A DNA stretch of 20,773 nt from Treponema sp. (GTDB lineage Bacteria > Spirochaetota > Spirochaetia > Treponematales > Breznakiellaceae). Below, piece after piece: positions 7,049 to 14,352 of this stretch; the stretch's first letter is position 1, and every line of letters begins with the position of its first letter. Both the position numbers and the translations under genes were made by a program. The notes beneath the pieces were generated by a model. That model ran no database searches. It was not told the origin of the DNA and worked only from the letters and a program-made list of their open reading frames with translations. The stretch is taken from NCBI GenBank assembly GCA_031284105.1, contig JAITAN010000084.1, positions 1 to 20,773 on the forward strand, written 5' to 3'.

Positions 7049-7765
7049 TTACGGTATGATTGCACTCAGTATGGGTCCGAAGGGGCCTTCGCCTTCTTCT
7101 CCGCCCTTTGCGTTTTCGTAGCGGAGGCAGAAGTAAACCGTCTTGCCGGAGTCGCCGTCAAAGTCGAAAAGATACCGCTTGTGGTGGGTGAAAGTGGAAT
7201 GGGGCAGGTCGTCCCCTTTCACGGGCGGCGCGGCAAGGCGGAACCGGTCGGCCTCCGTGGAAGCGCCCATGATGCCCCAGAAGATGCGGACGCCGTAGTC
7301 GCTGCGGAGATTGTCTTCCCCATTCTTGACGGTTCGGATGTTGCTAATCTCGATGAGATGCACGCCCGGATACGTAACGTCCGCTTCGACCTGGGCCGTG
7401 GGCCTGGGAACCGGCGTGCGGATCGTGTCGTCGTTGGGAATGCCCATGTTGTCCCGATCCTCGTTGGTAACCGCGGGGTGGTAGCGGAGATATGCCTTCA
7501 CGAAGGCGCGAAGGGTTTTTTCCGAGGAAGCGCGGACGCGGTTTTTCTCCGCGGTTTCCTGCGCGGTGTGGGGCTTGAGCGTTACGAGCCATGCGGCGTG
7601 CCAATCCGCATAAGCTCCGGCCAGCTCCGTCCTCGCCGCTTCGGGAATGTGCGTCCAGCGGGGAGGATTTTCCGTGCATTGCTGGTCCACGTAGTCGTTG
7701 ACGTTCTTGAAGAACGGATCAAACTTCGCATCCTGCGTGGGAATATACTCTTTTCTATGTGCCAT
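7049..7765 (-). CDS. Conserved hypothetical protein, helical N-terminus plus Fn3-like C-terminus
   Basis: The 238-residue protein belongs to a hypothetical family I recognise by layout: an opening of the form YIP-x-x-DA-x-F (here EYIPTQDAKFDPFFKN), a helical region to about residue 110, the junction HPAVTNEDRDNMGIP followed by a TPVP-rich linker, and a beta-rich C-terminal half. The end (GKTVYFCLRYENAKG to the terminal GPILSAIIP) resembles the last strands of a fibronectin type III-like fold. There is no signal peptide or membrane segment, and the function is unknown. The start at 7765 is chosen because GGAG lies six bases before it. It is the fourth gene after the ABC permeases and binding protein, separated by a hairpin (7816-7839), so it is probably transcribed with them at a lower level. 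Confidence 0.75.
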   Translation of the reverse strand: MAHRKEYIPTQDAKFDPFFKNVNDYVDQQCTENPPRWTHIPEAARTELAGAYADWHAAWLVTLKPHTAQETAEKNRVRASSEKTLRAFVKAYLRYHPAVTNEDRDNMGIPNDDTIRTPVPRPTAQVEADVTYPGVHLIEISNIRTVKNGEDNLRSDYGVRIFWGIMGASTEADRFRLAAPPVKGDDLPHSTFTHHKRYLFDFDGDSGKTVYFCLRYENAKGGEEGEGPFGPILSAIIP

Positions 7766-7815
7766 ATATGCTCCTTTACGCGAGGGGATGTGTTCCCCCC
7801 GCAATACGCAAAATA

Positions 7816-7839
7816 CCCCGGAGATCTCGCGCTCCGGGG
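7816..7839 (-). terminator. Hairpin between binding-protein gene and hypothetical gene
   Basis: CCCCGGAG and CTCCGGGG form an 8-bp stem with an 8-base loop, followed on the minus strand by TATTTTG. It is probably a partial terminator or attenuator after the binding-protein gene. A second short palindrome, AGGGC-ATA-GCCCT (7847-7859), adjoins the stop codon. Confidence 0.6.
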
Positions 7840-7858
7840 GTTCTTTAGGGCATAGCCC

Positions 7859-9418
7859 TTATTTATAAGCCGCGGTAAGCTGGGCTTGAACTTCCGCCTT
7901 TACCTTGTCGTATCCCGCGGATTTAAGAGCGGCCCGGAAGTCGGCCGCAGCCTTTTCGGGATTGCCGGTCTTGCCGAAGTGAATGGACGGGAGATAGGTG
8001 GCGCAGACGTCTCCAATCGCGGCCATTTCCGCAGCGACCTTGGTGTTGTCAAAGCTGAATTTCCCCAGCGGGTAATCCTTGGCAAAGGTATTGAGGCGCT
8101 CGATAAAGGGTTTGCGGCCCACCCACCATGTGTCCCACTCGGGTTCAAACTTATCCACACGGCCGGCCCAGAAGTTGGTGTCCAGGGCGTCGGTACTGGA
8201 ATTCCAGCCTTCGGGACGGGAGAATCTGCCGTCCGGCAGCACGACGTAATCCTTCCCCTCAATGCCGTAGTTATAGAGCAGGTAGATCTGCTTGTCGTTC
8301 CGCATCAAGTCGTAGAGCTGCAGGGCTTTCTCCACATTTTTGGACGCCGCATTGATGGCCAGCGCCTGATGGGTAAGCAGGTCCTTATTCACGTTCTCGC
8401 TTTCCATGCCCCAGTAGTACATCTGAAGTTCCGAGCCGGGCTGTTCCCTGTCCATCTGTTCCCGCAGGGAGATATAGGTTTGGACGTGGTGCTGGTCAGA
8501 ACCGGAAAGACCGGCGAGGAGCAGGTTTCGGGTTTCGCCCCGGTAGTTCAGTACGTCTTCCCGCCAAAAGCCCTTTTTCGCCCACCGGTCAAGCAATACG
8601 GCCGCGTCCGCCAGTTCGTTCCCGTCCATGTAGTACGATATCACCGTGGAGGGATCGCCGGTATTGTACTGGAAAATATTGTAATTGCCGGCAGCGGCGC
8701 CGATAATGGTCTGGACCGGACGTTTCGCTTTGAAATACGCATCGATAAGTCCAAAGTCGCGGTATTCCGCGCCGTTGATGTCCCATGGGTAGGCTTCTGG
8801 GTGGTTCTTCTTGACGATGTCCCAGTACTTCTCCAGGTCCTCAAAGACCGCGACGCTTTCAAGCCCCCCTTCCGCGGCCCAGTCCTTACGCCAATACATG
8901 CCGTGGTTGGTGTACTGACTGTACTGATCCTCAGGAATAAACCATATCTTGCCGCCTTCCGAGCAGAACTCCCAGTGGGACTGGGGAATTTCCGCCCAGG
9001 TCAGCGGGGCGTTTTTCTGGATCAGTTCCGGGGTAAGGGGATAAAAACCGCCTTTGCGCGCGATTTCCCATGCGTAGAGCCAGTCCGTGGCCGTAACGAT
9101 CAGGTCCAGGTTGGGGTCCCCGGACGCCAGAGCCAACTGGTACTGGTTCTGCCAGTCCGCCCATTCGATGTACTGGGTCCGCAATTCCACGCCGAGCCGG
9201 GGGCCGACGATTTTGTTGATCTCCGCGACCGCCGCTTCCGCGCGCCCGTTGGTGGGCTTATTGCCCAGAAGGAGGAACGTGATGGGGGTGATCCGTCCCG
9301 TTCCGCCCCCCTGCTCCGCGGCGCTTTGCGCTTCCTGCTTGCGGCATCCCGTTAAGGCGCCGCCGATAATCACCGCGGCGAACAATAGCGCAGCGGCAAT
9401 CTTCATTGTTTTCTTCAT
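7859..9418 (-). CDS. ABC sugar transporter, extracellular lipoprotein binding protein (LplA type)
   Basis: The 519-residue protein begins with a lipoprotein signal peptide ending in the lipobox LTGC (Cys25), so the mature protein is lipid-anchored outside the inner membrane and captures a sugar or oligosaccharide for the permeases. The body has the family 1 solute-binding layout (ITFLLLGNKPTNG at 46-58, DLIVTATDWLYAWE near 105-118, many aromatic residues as in sugar-binding proteins). It ends in a helical tail (KSAGYDKVKAEVQAQL) like the DUF3502 domain of LplA-like proteins. GGAGG lies five bases before the ATG. It is the third gene of the minus-strand ABC operon. The ligand cannot be told from sequence, and there is no linked sugar enzyme. 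Confidence 0.9.
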   Translation of the reverse strand: MKKTMKIAAALLFAAVIIGGALTGCRKQEAQSAAEQGGGTGRITPITFLLLGNKPTNGRAEAAVAEINKIVGPRLGVELRTQYIEWADWQNQYQLALASGDPNLDLIVTATDWLYAWEIARKGGFYPLTPELIQKNAPLTWAEIPQSHWEFCSEGGKIWFIPEDQYSQYTNHGMYWRKDWAAEGGLESVAVFEDLEKYWDIVKKNHPEAYPWDINGAEYRDFGLIDAYFKAKRPVQTIIGAAAGNYNIFQYNTGDPSTVISYYMDGNELADAAVLLDRWAKKGFWREDVLNYRGETRNLLLAGLSGSDQHHVQTYISLREQMDREQPGSELQMYYWGMESENVNKDLLTHQALAINAASKNVEKALQLYDLMRNDKQIYLLYNYGIEGKDYVVLPDGRFSRPEGWNSSTDALDTNFWAGRVDKFEPEWDTWWVGRKPFIERLNTFAKDYPLGKFSFDNTKVAAEMAAIGDVCATYLPSIHFGKTGNPEKAAADFRAALKSAGYDKVKAEVQAQLTAAYK

Positions 9419-9471
9419 AAAAACCTCCTCATCAATATAAGGGGAACCTTTTTATGGATTTCCCCCAATTA

Positions 9472-9484
9472 CCGGAAATTCCGG
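9472..9484. promoter_or_regulatory. Palindrome CCGGAA-A-TTCCGG before the binding-protein gene
   Basis: A 13-base near-perfect palindrome lies between the 12-bp repeats and the binding-protein start. It could be an operator or the stem of an mRNA element; nothing else in the gap identifies it. Confidence 0.3.
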
Positions 9485-9500
9485 ATAATTTTATCTTTTT

Positions 9501-9572
9501 ACCTCAACCTTTACCTCAACGGTTATCTTAACCGTTACCTCAACGGTTACCTCAACGGTTACCCCACCGTTT
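9501..9572. repeat. Six tandem 12-bp repeats (consensus ACCTCAACGGTT)
   Basis: Units start at 9501, 9513, 9525, 9537, 9549 and 9561; three match the consensus exactly and three are variants. AACGGTT and its complement AACCGTT both occur, so the transcript can fold TAACCGT onto ACGGTTA. The array fills most of the 168-base gap between the second permease gene and the binding-protein gene, within one transcription unit. Confidence 0.85.
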
Positions 9573-9586
9573 TTTTACCCCGGCGG

Positions 9587-10504
9587 CTACCCCTTTACCG
9601 AGCCGACCACGATACCGGAAATAAAATATTTTTGCACAAAGGGGTACAGCAAAATGATGGGGCCGGTTGCCAGCGCCGCGGTGGCCATTTTGAGGGTCGT
9701 TGTGGGCAAGGCCCCCACAATGACCACGGAACCGGCCAGGGACTGTCTGAGAGCCGCCGCCTCGTTCACTATTTTGTAGAGGTAGTACTGCAAGGGCTTA
9801 TAATCCAGATTGGGCAGGTACAGCATGGAATTGTACCACTCGTTCCAGTAACTCAACGCGAGGAAAAGCCCGATGGTCGCCAGCGCGGGCTTCATCATGG
9901 GGAATATCAGAGAAATAAAAATTCTAAAATCCCCGGCCCCGTCTATCTTGCCCGATTCGGTGATCTCGAAGGGGAGGGATTTCATAAAATTCCGCATCAG
10001 GATGATGAGCCAGGGAGACATGAGCAGGGGCAGCAGTACCGCAAGGTAGTTGTTTTTAAGGTGGAGATACCGGGTCATCCAGATGTACGAAGGGGCCAGC
10101 CCCGCGGAAAAGAGCGTGGTAAAATAAAAGAAAAAAGCGATTGAATTACGGATAAGGAAATCCGGACGGTAGAGGGCGTAGCCGGTCATGGAAATAAGAA
10201 AAAGACCGAGGGAAGTCCCGGTAACGGTCAGAAGAATCGTAACGATATAGGAGCCGATGATAAACCGGGGATTTTTTAGGGCGATTTTGTAAGCTTCTGT
10301 GGAAAAACCCTTGGGCAGGATGCCGATGCCTTCGGTCATGATGATGTTTTCATCGCTTACGGACGCGGAAATCATCATCACAAAGGGCAGGAGGCAGAGG
10401 ACGGCGAAGCTCAACACAAAAACTACCGCGAAAAAAGCGACCGATGCGGACACCGCGTCCTTCCGTACTTTAGCAGGGATGGTTCCGTTTCTTGTAATGG
10501 TCAT
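9587..10504 (-). CDS. ABC sugar transporter permease (LplC/YtcP type)
   Basis: This 305-residue inner-membrane protein has six predicted membrane segments (about 23-48, 82-113, 120-140, 151-172, 200-222 and 270-292). The cytoplasmic EAA-type coupling loop reads ESGKIDGAGDFRIFISLIFP (183-202), which docks the ATPase; the leading EAA is changed to ESG. The C-terminal YPFVQKYFISGIVVGSVKG is typical of the MalG-like second permease of CUT1 transporters. AGGAG lies seven bases before the ATG, and the start is 18 bases after the stop of the upstream permease, so the two form one unit. Confidence 0.93.
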   Translation of the reverse strand: MTITRNGTIPAKVRKDAVSASVAFFAVVFVLSFAVLCLLPFVMMISASVSDENIIMTEGIGILPKGFSTEAYKIALKNPRFIIGSYIVTILLTVTGTSLGLFLISMTGYALYRPDFLIRNSIAFFFYFTTLFSAGLAPSYIWMTRYLHLKNNYLAVLLPLLMSPWLIILMRNFMKSLPFEITESGKIDGAGDFRIFISLIFPMMKPALATIGLFLALSYWNEWYNSMLYLPNLDYKPLQYYLYKIVNEAAALRQSLAGSVVIVGALPTTTLKMATAALATGPIILLYPFVQKYFISGIVVGSVKG

Positions 10505-10522
10505 GGCGTTTCTCCTAAAAAC

Positions 10523-11452
10523 CTAAAAAAGCGCGTAATCGCTTTCTATTTTTTTGATAACCCAGTTGGCCGTCATGACGATGACGAAGCCGACCGCGCT
10601 CTGGTACAGCCCCACGGCCGCGGAATAGGAAAAGTTGAACTGGCTCATCAGGCTGCGGAATACATAGGTTTCAATAATATCCGTCATGGGCTGCAACGCG
10701 GCGTTGGCCGTGCCGACCAGATTGTAAAAGAGCCCGAAATTCCCCTTGAGGATCCCGCCGATGGAAAAGAGGATGAGGATCACCGCGGTCGGGCGCAAAC
10801 TGGGCAGGATGATGTAACGAATCCGCTGAATTGCGTTAGCCCCGTCAATTTCCGCGGCTTCGTAAATGGAGGTGTCGATTCCCATGATGGCCGCAAAGTA
10901 GACGATGGAACCGTACCCGGTACTCTGCCACAGGTGTACCAGTATGATGATGAGGGGCCAGACCGCGGGGTTGCCGTAGAAGCGGGGAGGATCCCCGCCC
11001 ATGGACTTGATTATATTGGGAATAAAACCGAAGTCGTGGTTAAGGACATTGTAGGCAAGGAACCCTACCAGCACCGCGGAGATAAAATAGGGCAGGAACA
11101 TGATGGTTTGGCTTATTTTCTTAAACCACTTGTTGCGTATTTCGTTTAATAAAATCGCCACAAATATCTGAAGCGCATTGCCCAAGAGTATAAAGGCGAG
11201 GTTATAAAGAATGGTGTTCCGCGTGAGCTGCCAGAGTTTGCCCGAAATCACCAAGAAGCGGAAGTTTTCAAGACCCACAAAACGGCTGCCGAAAATACCC
11301 TGATTGTACTTGAAGTCCGTAAAGGCGATATACGCGCCGGGCATGGGAATATAGGAAAAAACAATAAAAAAGAGAATCGCGGGGGTACACATGAGGATCA
11401 AGGTTTTGTTGTCCCAAAGCCTTTTCCCCAGGAGGTTTGCGCTTATACGCAT
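10523..11452 (-). CDS. ABC sugar transporter permease (LplB/YteP type), possibly phase-variable
   Basis: This 309-residue inner-membrane permease is the MalF-like partner in a CUT1-type importer. It has a first membrane segment at about 18-36, the SYIPMPGAYIAFTDFK motif (33-48) typical of LplB, and the coupling loop EAAEIDGANAIQRIRYIILP (198-217). It pairs with the LplC-type gene that follows after 18 bases. The ATG at 11452 has only a weak GAGG site. A much better start (AGGAGG, six bases, ATG at 11523) lies upstream. It is out of frame because of a 14-base poly-C tract and would be in frame at 12 or 15 C (see the leader entry). Without the extension the N-terminus has the normal length for the family, so 11452 may be the true start, coupled to the upstream reading frame. 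Confidence 0.9.
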   Translation of the reverse strand: MRISANLLGKRLWDNKTLILMCTPAILFFIVFSYIPMPGAYIAFTDFKYNQGIFGSRFVGLENFRFLVISGKLWQLTRNTILYNLAFILLGNALQIFVAILLNEIRNKWFKKISQTIMFLPYFISAVLVGFLAYNVLNHDFGFIPNIIKSMGGDPPRFYGNPAVWPLIIILVHLWQSTGYGSIVYFAAIMGIDTSIYEAAEIDGANAIQRIRYIILPSLRPTAVILILFSIGGILKGNFGLFYNLVGTANAALQPMTDIIETYVFRSLMSQFNFSYSAAVGLYQSAVGFVIVMTANWVIKKIESDYALF

Positions 11453-11523
11453 GGAACGGCCTCGTGAACGGGGGGGGGGGGGGCAAACGGCCGGCTCTTA
11501 TAATCCGGTATAATTTTCAACAT
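11443..11523 (-). CDS. Leader ORF / alternative N-terminus of the permease, containing a poly-C tract
   Basis: On the minus strand AGGAGGTTAATTATG gives an ideal ribosome site (11530-11535) and ATG (11521-11523). The frame reads MLKIIPDYKSRPFA, then four prolines from the C tract, then VHEAVPCV and TAA at 11443-11445, seven bases past the start of the permease ATG. As sequenced it is a 26-residue leader peptide that overlaps and could couple to the permease start. With a tract of 12 or 15 C the same frame runs without a stop into the permease, adding about 24 residues. A real switch and a homopolymer sequencing error are both possible. Confidence 0.5.
   Translation of the reverse strand: MLKIIPDYKSRPFAPPPPVHEAVPCV
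11470..11483. repeat. Homopolymer tract G14 (C14 on the coding strand)
   Basis: Fourteen consecutive G on the plus strand lie 18-31 bases upstream of the permease ATG, inside the leader ORF. It is the longest homopolymer I saw in the window. Tracts of this length are prone to slipped-strand changes, and in Treponema pallidum poly-G tracts upstream of tpr genes are known to vary and alter expression. Confidence 0.95.
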
Positions 11524-11627
11524 AATTAACCTCCTGCCTTACTTCTGTTAGAAGCGCATCTCTACGCACTCGAAATCGGAAGCGCTGCTCCACGCACGGG
11601 TTTTCGTACTACTTTTATCTACCATAT

Positions 11628-11656
11628 AGTGTACTTCGTAATTTCTGTTATGGCAA
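11628..11656 (-). promoter_or_regulatory. Candidate promoter of the first ABC operon
   Basis: On the minus strand TTGCCA (11651-11656), a 17-base spacer and TACACT (11628-11633), preceded by an A-rich stretch (11657-11666) that could act as an UP element. The transcript would have a leader of about 100 bases containing a small hairpin (CTTCT-AAC-AGAAG, 11542-11554) just before the leader ORF ribosome site. Confidence 0.5.
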
Positions 11657-11679
11657 TGTTTTTTTCCGTCGAGTTTTAG

Positions 11680-12042
11680 GATTTTTCCGGCTTTTATTTC
11701 ATCCGTACGCGCGGTTTTGCCGGCGGGGCGTATTTTTACCTCATCCGTACCTACCGGTACGGCAGCGAGGCGTGCGGCTGCCATAGCGGGACGCGCTTGT
11801 ACCGCGGCGGGACGCGCTTCTATTGCGGCGGTACGTACCGCTACGCCGATGAGACGTACGGCTACCGCAGCGGCGCGCGCTTCTATCGAGAAGGGCCGCA
11901 CTTCTACGGCGGCGGCGCGCACTTCTATCGCAGCGGCGCGCACTTCTATCGTAGCGGTGCGCACTTCTATCGTAGCGGTGCGCACTTCTACCGCAGCGGG
12001 ACGCACTTCTACGGCAGCGGCGCGCACGTCTACCGCGGATGA
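11680..12042 (+). repeat. Tandem 21-bp repeat array, locus 1 (seven-codon unit, HFYRSGA-like)
   Basis: Seven well-preserved units begin at 11899, 11920, 11941, 11962, 11983, 12004 and 12025 (consensus CACTTCTATCGTAGCGGTGC plus G). Degenerate units continue in the same register leftward to about 11680. In the plus frame each unit reads H-F-Y-R-S-G-A or a close variant and the frame is open from 11680 to the TGA at 12040-12042, with tyrosine at position 3 of nearly every preserved unit. No ATG or ribosome site starts this frame; a TTG at 11797 is the only candidate. The opposite strand also has a long open frame (IEVRTAT heptads), but there the unit differences are mostly amino acid changes. 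It is probably a decayed or silent repeat cassette; a real short protein is less likely. It fills most of the 722-base gap between the permease and fructokinase genes. Confidence 0.8.
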
Positions 12043-12133
12043 ACGAGGCGGTACATTATTCGGGAGGGCCGAAGCGGGCGCCCGATGACGGGCCGCCGGA
12101 AGCGTCTCTCTCGGTGCTGCGGGTCAACGGCAG

Positions 12134-12147
12134 CCCGCCGCGGCGGG
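12134..12147. repeat. Perfect 14-base palindrome CCCGCCGCGGCGGG
   Basis: It lies 28 bases past the fructokinase stop (minus strand), in a GC-rich segment (12043-12174) with no other feature seen. Without a T-run it is a poor intrinsic terminator; it may mark a Rho-dependent 3' end. Confidence 0.3.
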
Positions 12148-12174
12148 GAGGTTCATGGTACGGCCGGCGCGGAA

Positions 12175-13152
12175 TCAGCCCGCAGGCGCATGAAGCGCGC
12201 GTACTTCGTCCATGTATGGAGGTTCCGCGCCTTGCCGTGAACACACCAAAGACGCGGCTTTATTGGCAAAATACAGGGCCTCATAAAGGTCCCGCCCGGA
12301 AAGGGACGCCAAAGCCGCACGGGACAGGTTCCCTTCCAATTCCAGCCATGAAAGAAAAGCGCCGTGGAACGTATCCCCCGCGCCTATGGTATCAACCACC
12401 GGCAGGTTCACGGCCGGGGCTTCCGCGCGGATAAAATCGCCGCCTTCCCGACGAAGCAAGGCCGCGGCTCCTTTCGCCCCCAGCGTAACGACGGCAAGAC
12501 GGGGGCCCAGAGCAAGAATTTTTTGTAACGATTCTTCCGGTTCCAAGCCCGGGTAGATAAAACTCAAATCGGCCGCGGAAATTTTTACAATGGTTGAAGC
12601 GGCCAGCCACGTTTCCAGACGCCCGATATAGGCGTCTTTATCGCCGATCATAAAGGGGCGTATATTGGGATCACACGAAATAACCGGACCGGAGTTCCCC
12701 CGGTTTCTTTGGGTAAAAATGAGCGATTCTACCGCGGAGGCGATAGGCTCCATGGTCATGGCGATTGAACCGAAAAGAATACAATCGGTTTCGGAAGGCG
12801 GCGCGGCGGGAATATCCTGTATCGACAAAGAGCGGTCCGCGGTTCCTTCGGTATAAAAAATATATTGCGGCTCGGTATCCTCTGCAATGTTGACAAAGGC
12901 AAGCGTGGAATGTCTGTCGGAACGGGTAACAAAATCAATGCCCACGCGGTTCCGTACAAGCCGGTTAACGAGCATATCTCCCAAAAAGTCAACGGAAAGT
13001 TTTCCCAAAAATTGTACCGGCGCTCCGAGCCGGCCCATGGCGATTGCCGTATTATAGGGACTGCCGCCGGGGCAGGGGAAAAAACACGCGGCTCCCCCCC
13101 GCGCCGTTCCGCGCACCATGTCAATCAACGCCTCGCCGCAGCATAGTATCAT
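12175..13152 (-). CDS. scrK: Fructokinase (PfkB family)
   Basis: The enzyme phosphorylates fructose with ATP to fructose 6-phosphate in the cytoplasm, feeding sucrose-derived fructose into glycolysis. The 325-residue protein has both PfkB signatures: GGSPYNTAIAMGRLG (29-43) near the start and DTIGAGDTFHGAF (254-266) with the catalytic Asp260. The LVNRLVRNRVGIDFV stretch (61-75) and VVTLGAKGAA (221-230) are also typical. GGAGG lies eight bases before the ATG. The start is 18 bases after the LacI-type regulator stop, so both are co-transcribed. The sugar assignment rests on the adjacent GH32 gene; a related ketose kinase cannot be excluded. Confidence 0.9.
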   Translation of the reverse strand: MILCCGEALIDMVRGTARGGAACFFPCPGGSPYNTAIAMGRLGAPVQFLGKLSVDFLGDMLVNRLVRNRVGIDFVTRSDRHSTLAFVNIAEDTEPQYIFYTEGTADRSLSIQDIPAAPPSETDCILFGSIAMTMEPIASAVESLIFTQRNRGNSGPVISCDPNIRPFMIGDKDAYIGRLETWLAASTIVKISAADLSFIYPGLEPEESLQKILALGPRLAVVTLGAKGAAALLRREGGDFIRAEAPAVNLPVVDTIGAGDTFHGAFLSWLELEGNLSRAALASLSGRDLYEALYFANKAASLVCSRQGAEPPYMDEVRALHAPAG

Positions 13153-13170
13153 ACCCGTATCCTCCTGTAA

Positions 13171-14202
13171 TCACGTCGATTCCCGAAACCGGGGCGTAGT
13201 CTGTATATAGGTAGTCGTATAAGGAAACCCCGGACATTCGATGCGGCGCAGCATGGTATCTGCTGCGGCAATACCCATTTCATAACTGGGAATATGTACG
13301 GTGGTAAGCCGGGGGTATAAAAGCTGGGTTTCAAGATTATTGTCAAAGCCGGCGACCATAATGTCCTGGGGCGCCGATTTCCCCAGGGTCTTCAGGGCTT
13401 CCAACACCGAAATGGCCAGCGTGTCGTTGGCGCACATAAAAGCCTCCGGCAGCTCCCCCATAGCGCGGAGCTTTTCCGTCATCCATGCGCTATCATTGTA
13501 CGGTTCCCGGTTATCATCCAATACGCACCGTGCAGGGTTAACGGACAAACCGGCATGGAGAAGGGCGCGGCAAAAACCTTCCCAGCGTTCGGCAAAACCC
13601 TGACAGTGGTTCCTGTCTCCGATAAAACCGATGCTTTTCGCGCCTTTTTTAATCATATATGCCGCCAGCGATTCGGTGCTTTTGCGGTTTTCCATCATCA
13701 TAATATCCGCCCTCAGGCTCCGTTGCGCCGGAATAACGTAGGTCTCGGCAAATAACACCGGCTTATTCATGGCGCAGATAAAATCACAGTAGGAAGGATC
13801 AAACATCTCAATACAAAGAATGCCCGATACGTGTTCGCGGCTGAAATTCAGGGGCGCCCGGCCCGCGTCTATGTCCTCCTGCCGGAGTATATAAACGGAA
13901 AGGGTATAGCTGCCGCGGCTCATGCGTTCCGTAAAGCCGGTAAGAAACTGCGAGCCGAAATGGTTCTTGCCGGGCATGACGGAAGCGAAAAACGCGATGG
14001 TTCCGCCCTTACCGTCCGCTCCGGTTTGCGCCTGATTAGATGAGACATAATTCTTATATCCCAGAGATTCGGCTTTTTGAATCACCATGTTCCTGGTTGA
14101 TGCGGGAACCGCGGGGTTCCCGTTTAAGGCTTTGGACACGGTGTTGCGGGATAAGCCGAGAGCATCGGCAATATCCCGCATGGTTACTCGATAAATCGCC
14201 AT
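13171..14202 (-). CDS. scrR: LacI-family transcriptional repressor of the sucrose cassette
   Basis: The 343-residue protein has the LacI DNA-binding head: VTMRDIADALGLSRNTVSKALNGNPAVPASTR (6-37), with the helix-turn-helix and hinge region. A periplasmic-binding-like sugar domain follows (about 65-343), with IGFIGDRNHCQGFAERWEGF, the EAFMCANDTLAISVLEAL segment and IMVAGFDNN as expected for the family. GAGGT lies four bases before the ATG, and a promoter is visible at 14221-14249. It is divergent from the GH32 operon and upstream of the fructokinase gene. The natural target is probably the palindrome at 14353-14368, with release by sucrose, fructose or a phosphorylated form (inference). Confidence 0.92.
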   Translation of the reverse strand: MAIYRVTMRDIADALGLSRNTVSKALNGNPAVPASTRNMVIQKAESLGYKNYVSSNQAQTGADGKGGTIAFFASVMPGKNHFGSQFLTGFTERMSRGSYTLSVYILRQEDIDAGRAPLNFSREHVSGILCIEMFDPSYCDFICAMNKPVLFAETYVIPAQRSLRADIMMMENRKSTESLAAYMIKKGAKSIGFIGDRNHCQGFAERWEGFCRALLHAGLSVNPARCVLDDNREPYNDSAWMTEKLRAMGELPEAFMCANDTLAISVLEALKTLGKSAPQDIMVAGFDNNLETQLLYPRLTTVHIPSYEMGIAAADTMLRRIECPGFPYTTTYIQTTPRFREST

Positions 14203-14220
14203 TTGTACCTCAAGATACCT

Positions 14221-14249
14221 AGTTTATCATACCGTCTTGAAGATGTAAA
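14221..14249 (-). promoter_or_regulatory. Promoter of the regulator - fructokinase unit
   Basis: On the minus strand TTTACA (14244-14249), 17 bases, TAAACT (14221-14226). The predicted leader is about 12 bases, just covering the GAGGT ribosome site. The -35 resembles one half (TTTACA) of the operator at 14353-14368, which would be consistent with weak autoregulation. Confidence 0.5.
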
Positions 14250-14310
14250 GCATTTGAACACGCATTGTACCGAAATTTACAAAAATTTATCAAATTTTGC
14301 AAATTTTCTG

Positions 14311-14339
14311 TTGACACATATTTGTCATTGGTATACAAT
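14311..14339 (+). promoter_or_regulatory. Promoter of the GH32 - ABC sucrose operon
   Basis: A consensus -35 TTGACA (14311-14316), a 17-base spacer and -10 TACAAT (14334-14339) lie in an A+T-rich stretch. The transcription start should fall near 14346. It is the strongest promoter match in the window. Confidence 0.8.
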
Positions 14340-14352
14340 ATACTAACATTTG

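Noticed and set aside
7886..9355. 489-codon plus-strand open frame opposite the binding-protein gene
   Set aside because: Mirror of a clear lipoprotein gene with good ribosome site; translation resembles no family.
11497..11520. TTGAAA and TATAAG as a promoter just before the permease
   Set aside because: Spacing is only 12 bases, and the elements lie inside the leader ORF that has an ideal ribosome site; the promoter at 11628-11656 fits better.
11548..12027. Minus-strand frame through array 1 (IEVRTAT heptads, 159 codons)
   Set aside because: GTG start without ribosome site; unit differences are mostly replacement changes in this frame; it runs across the likely promoter of the ABC operon.
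11899..12039. CRISPR array
   Set aside because: Units abut with no unique spacers and no cas genes; it is a plain tandem repeat.
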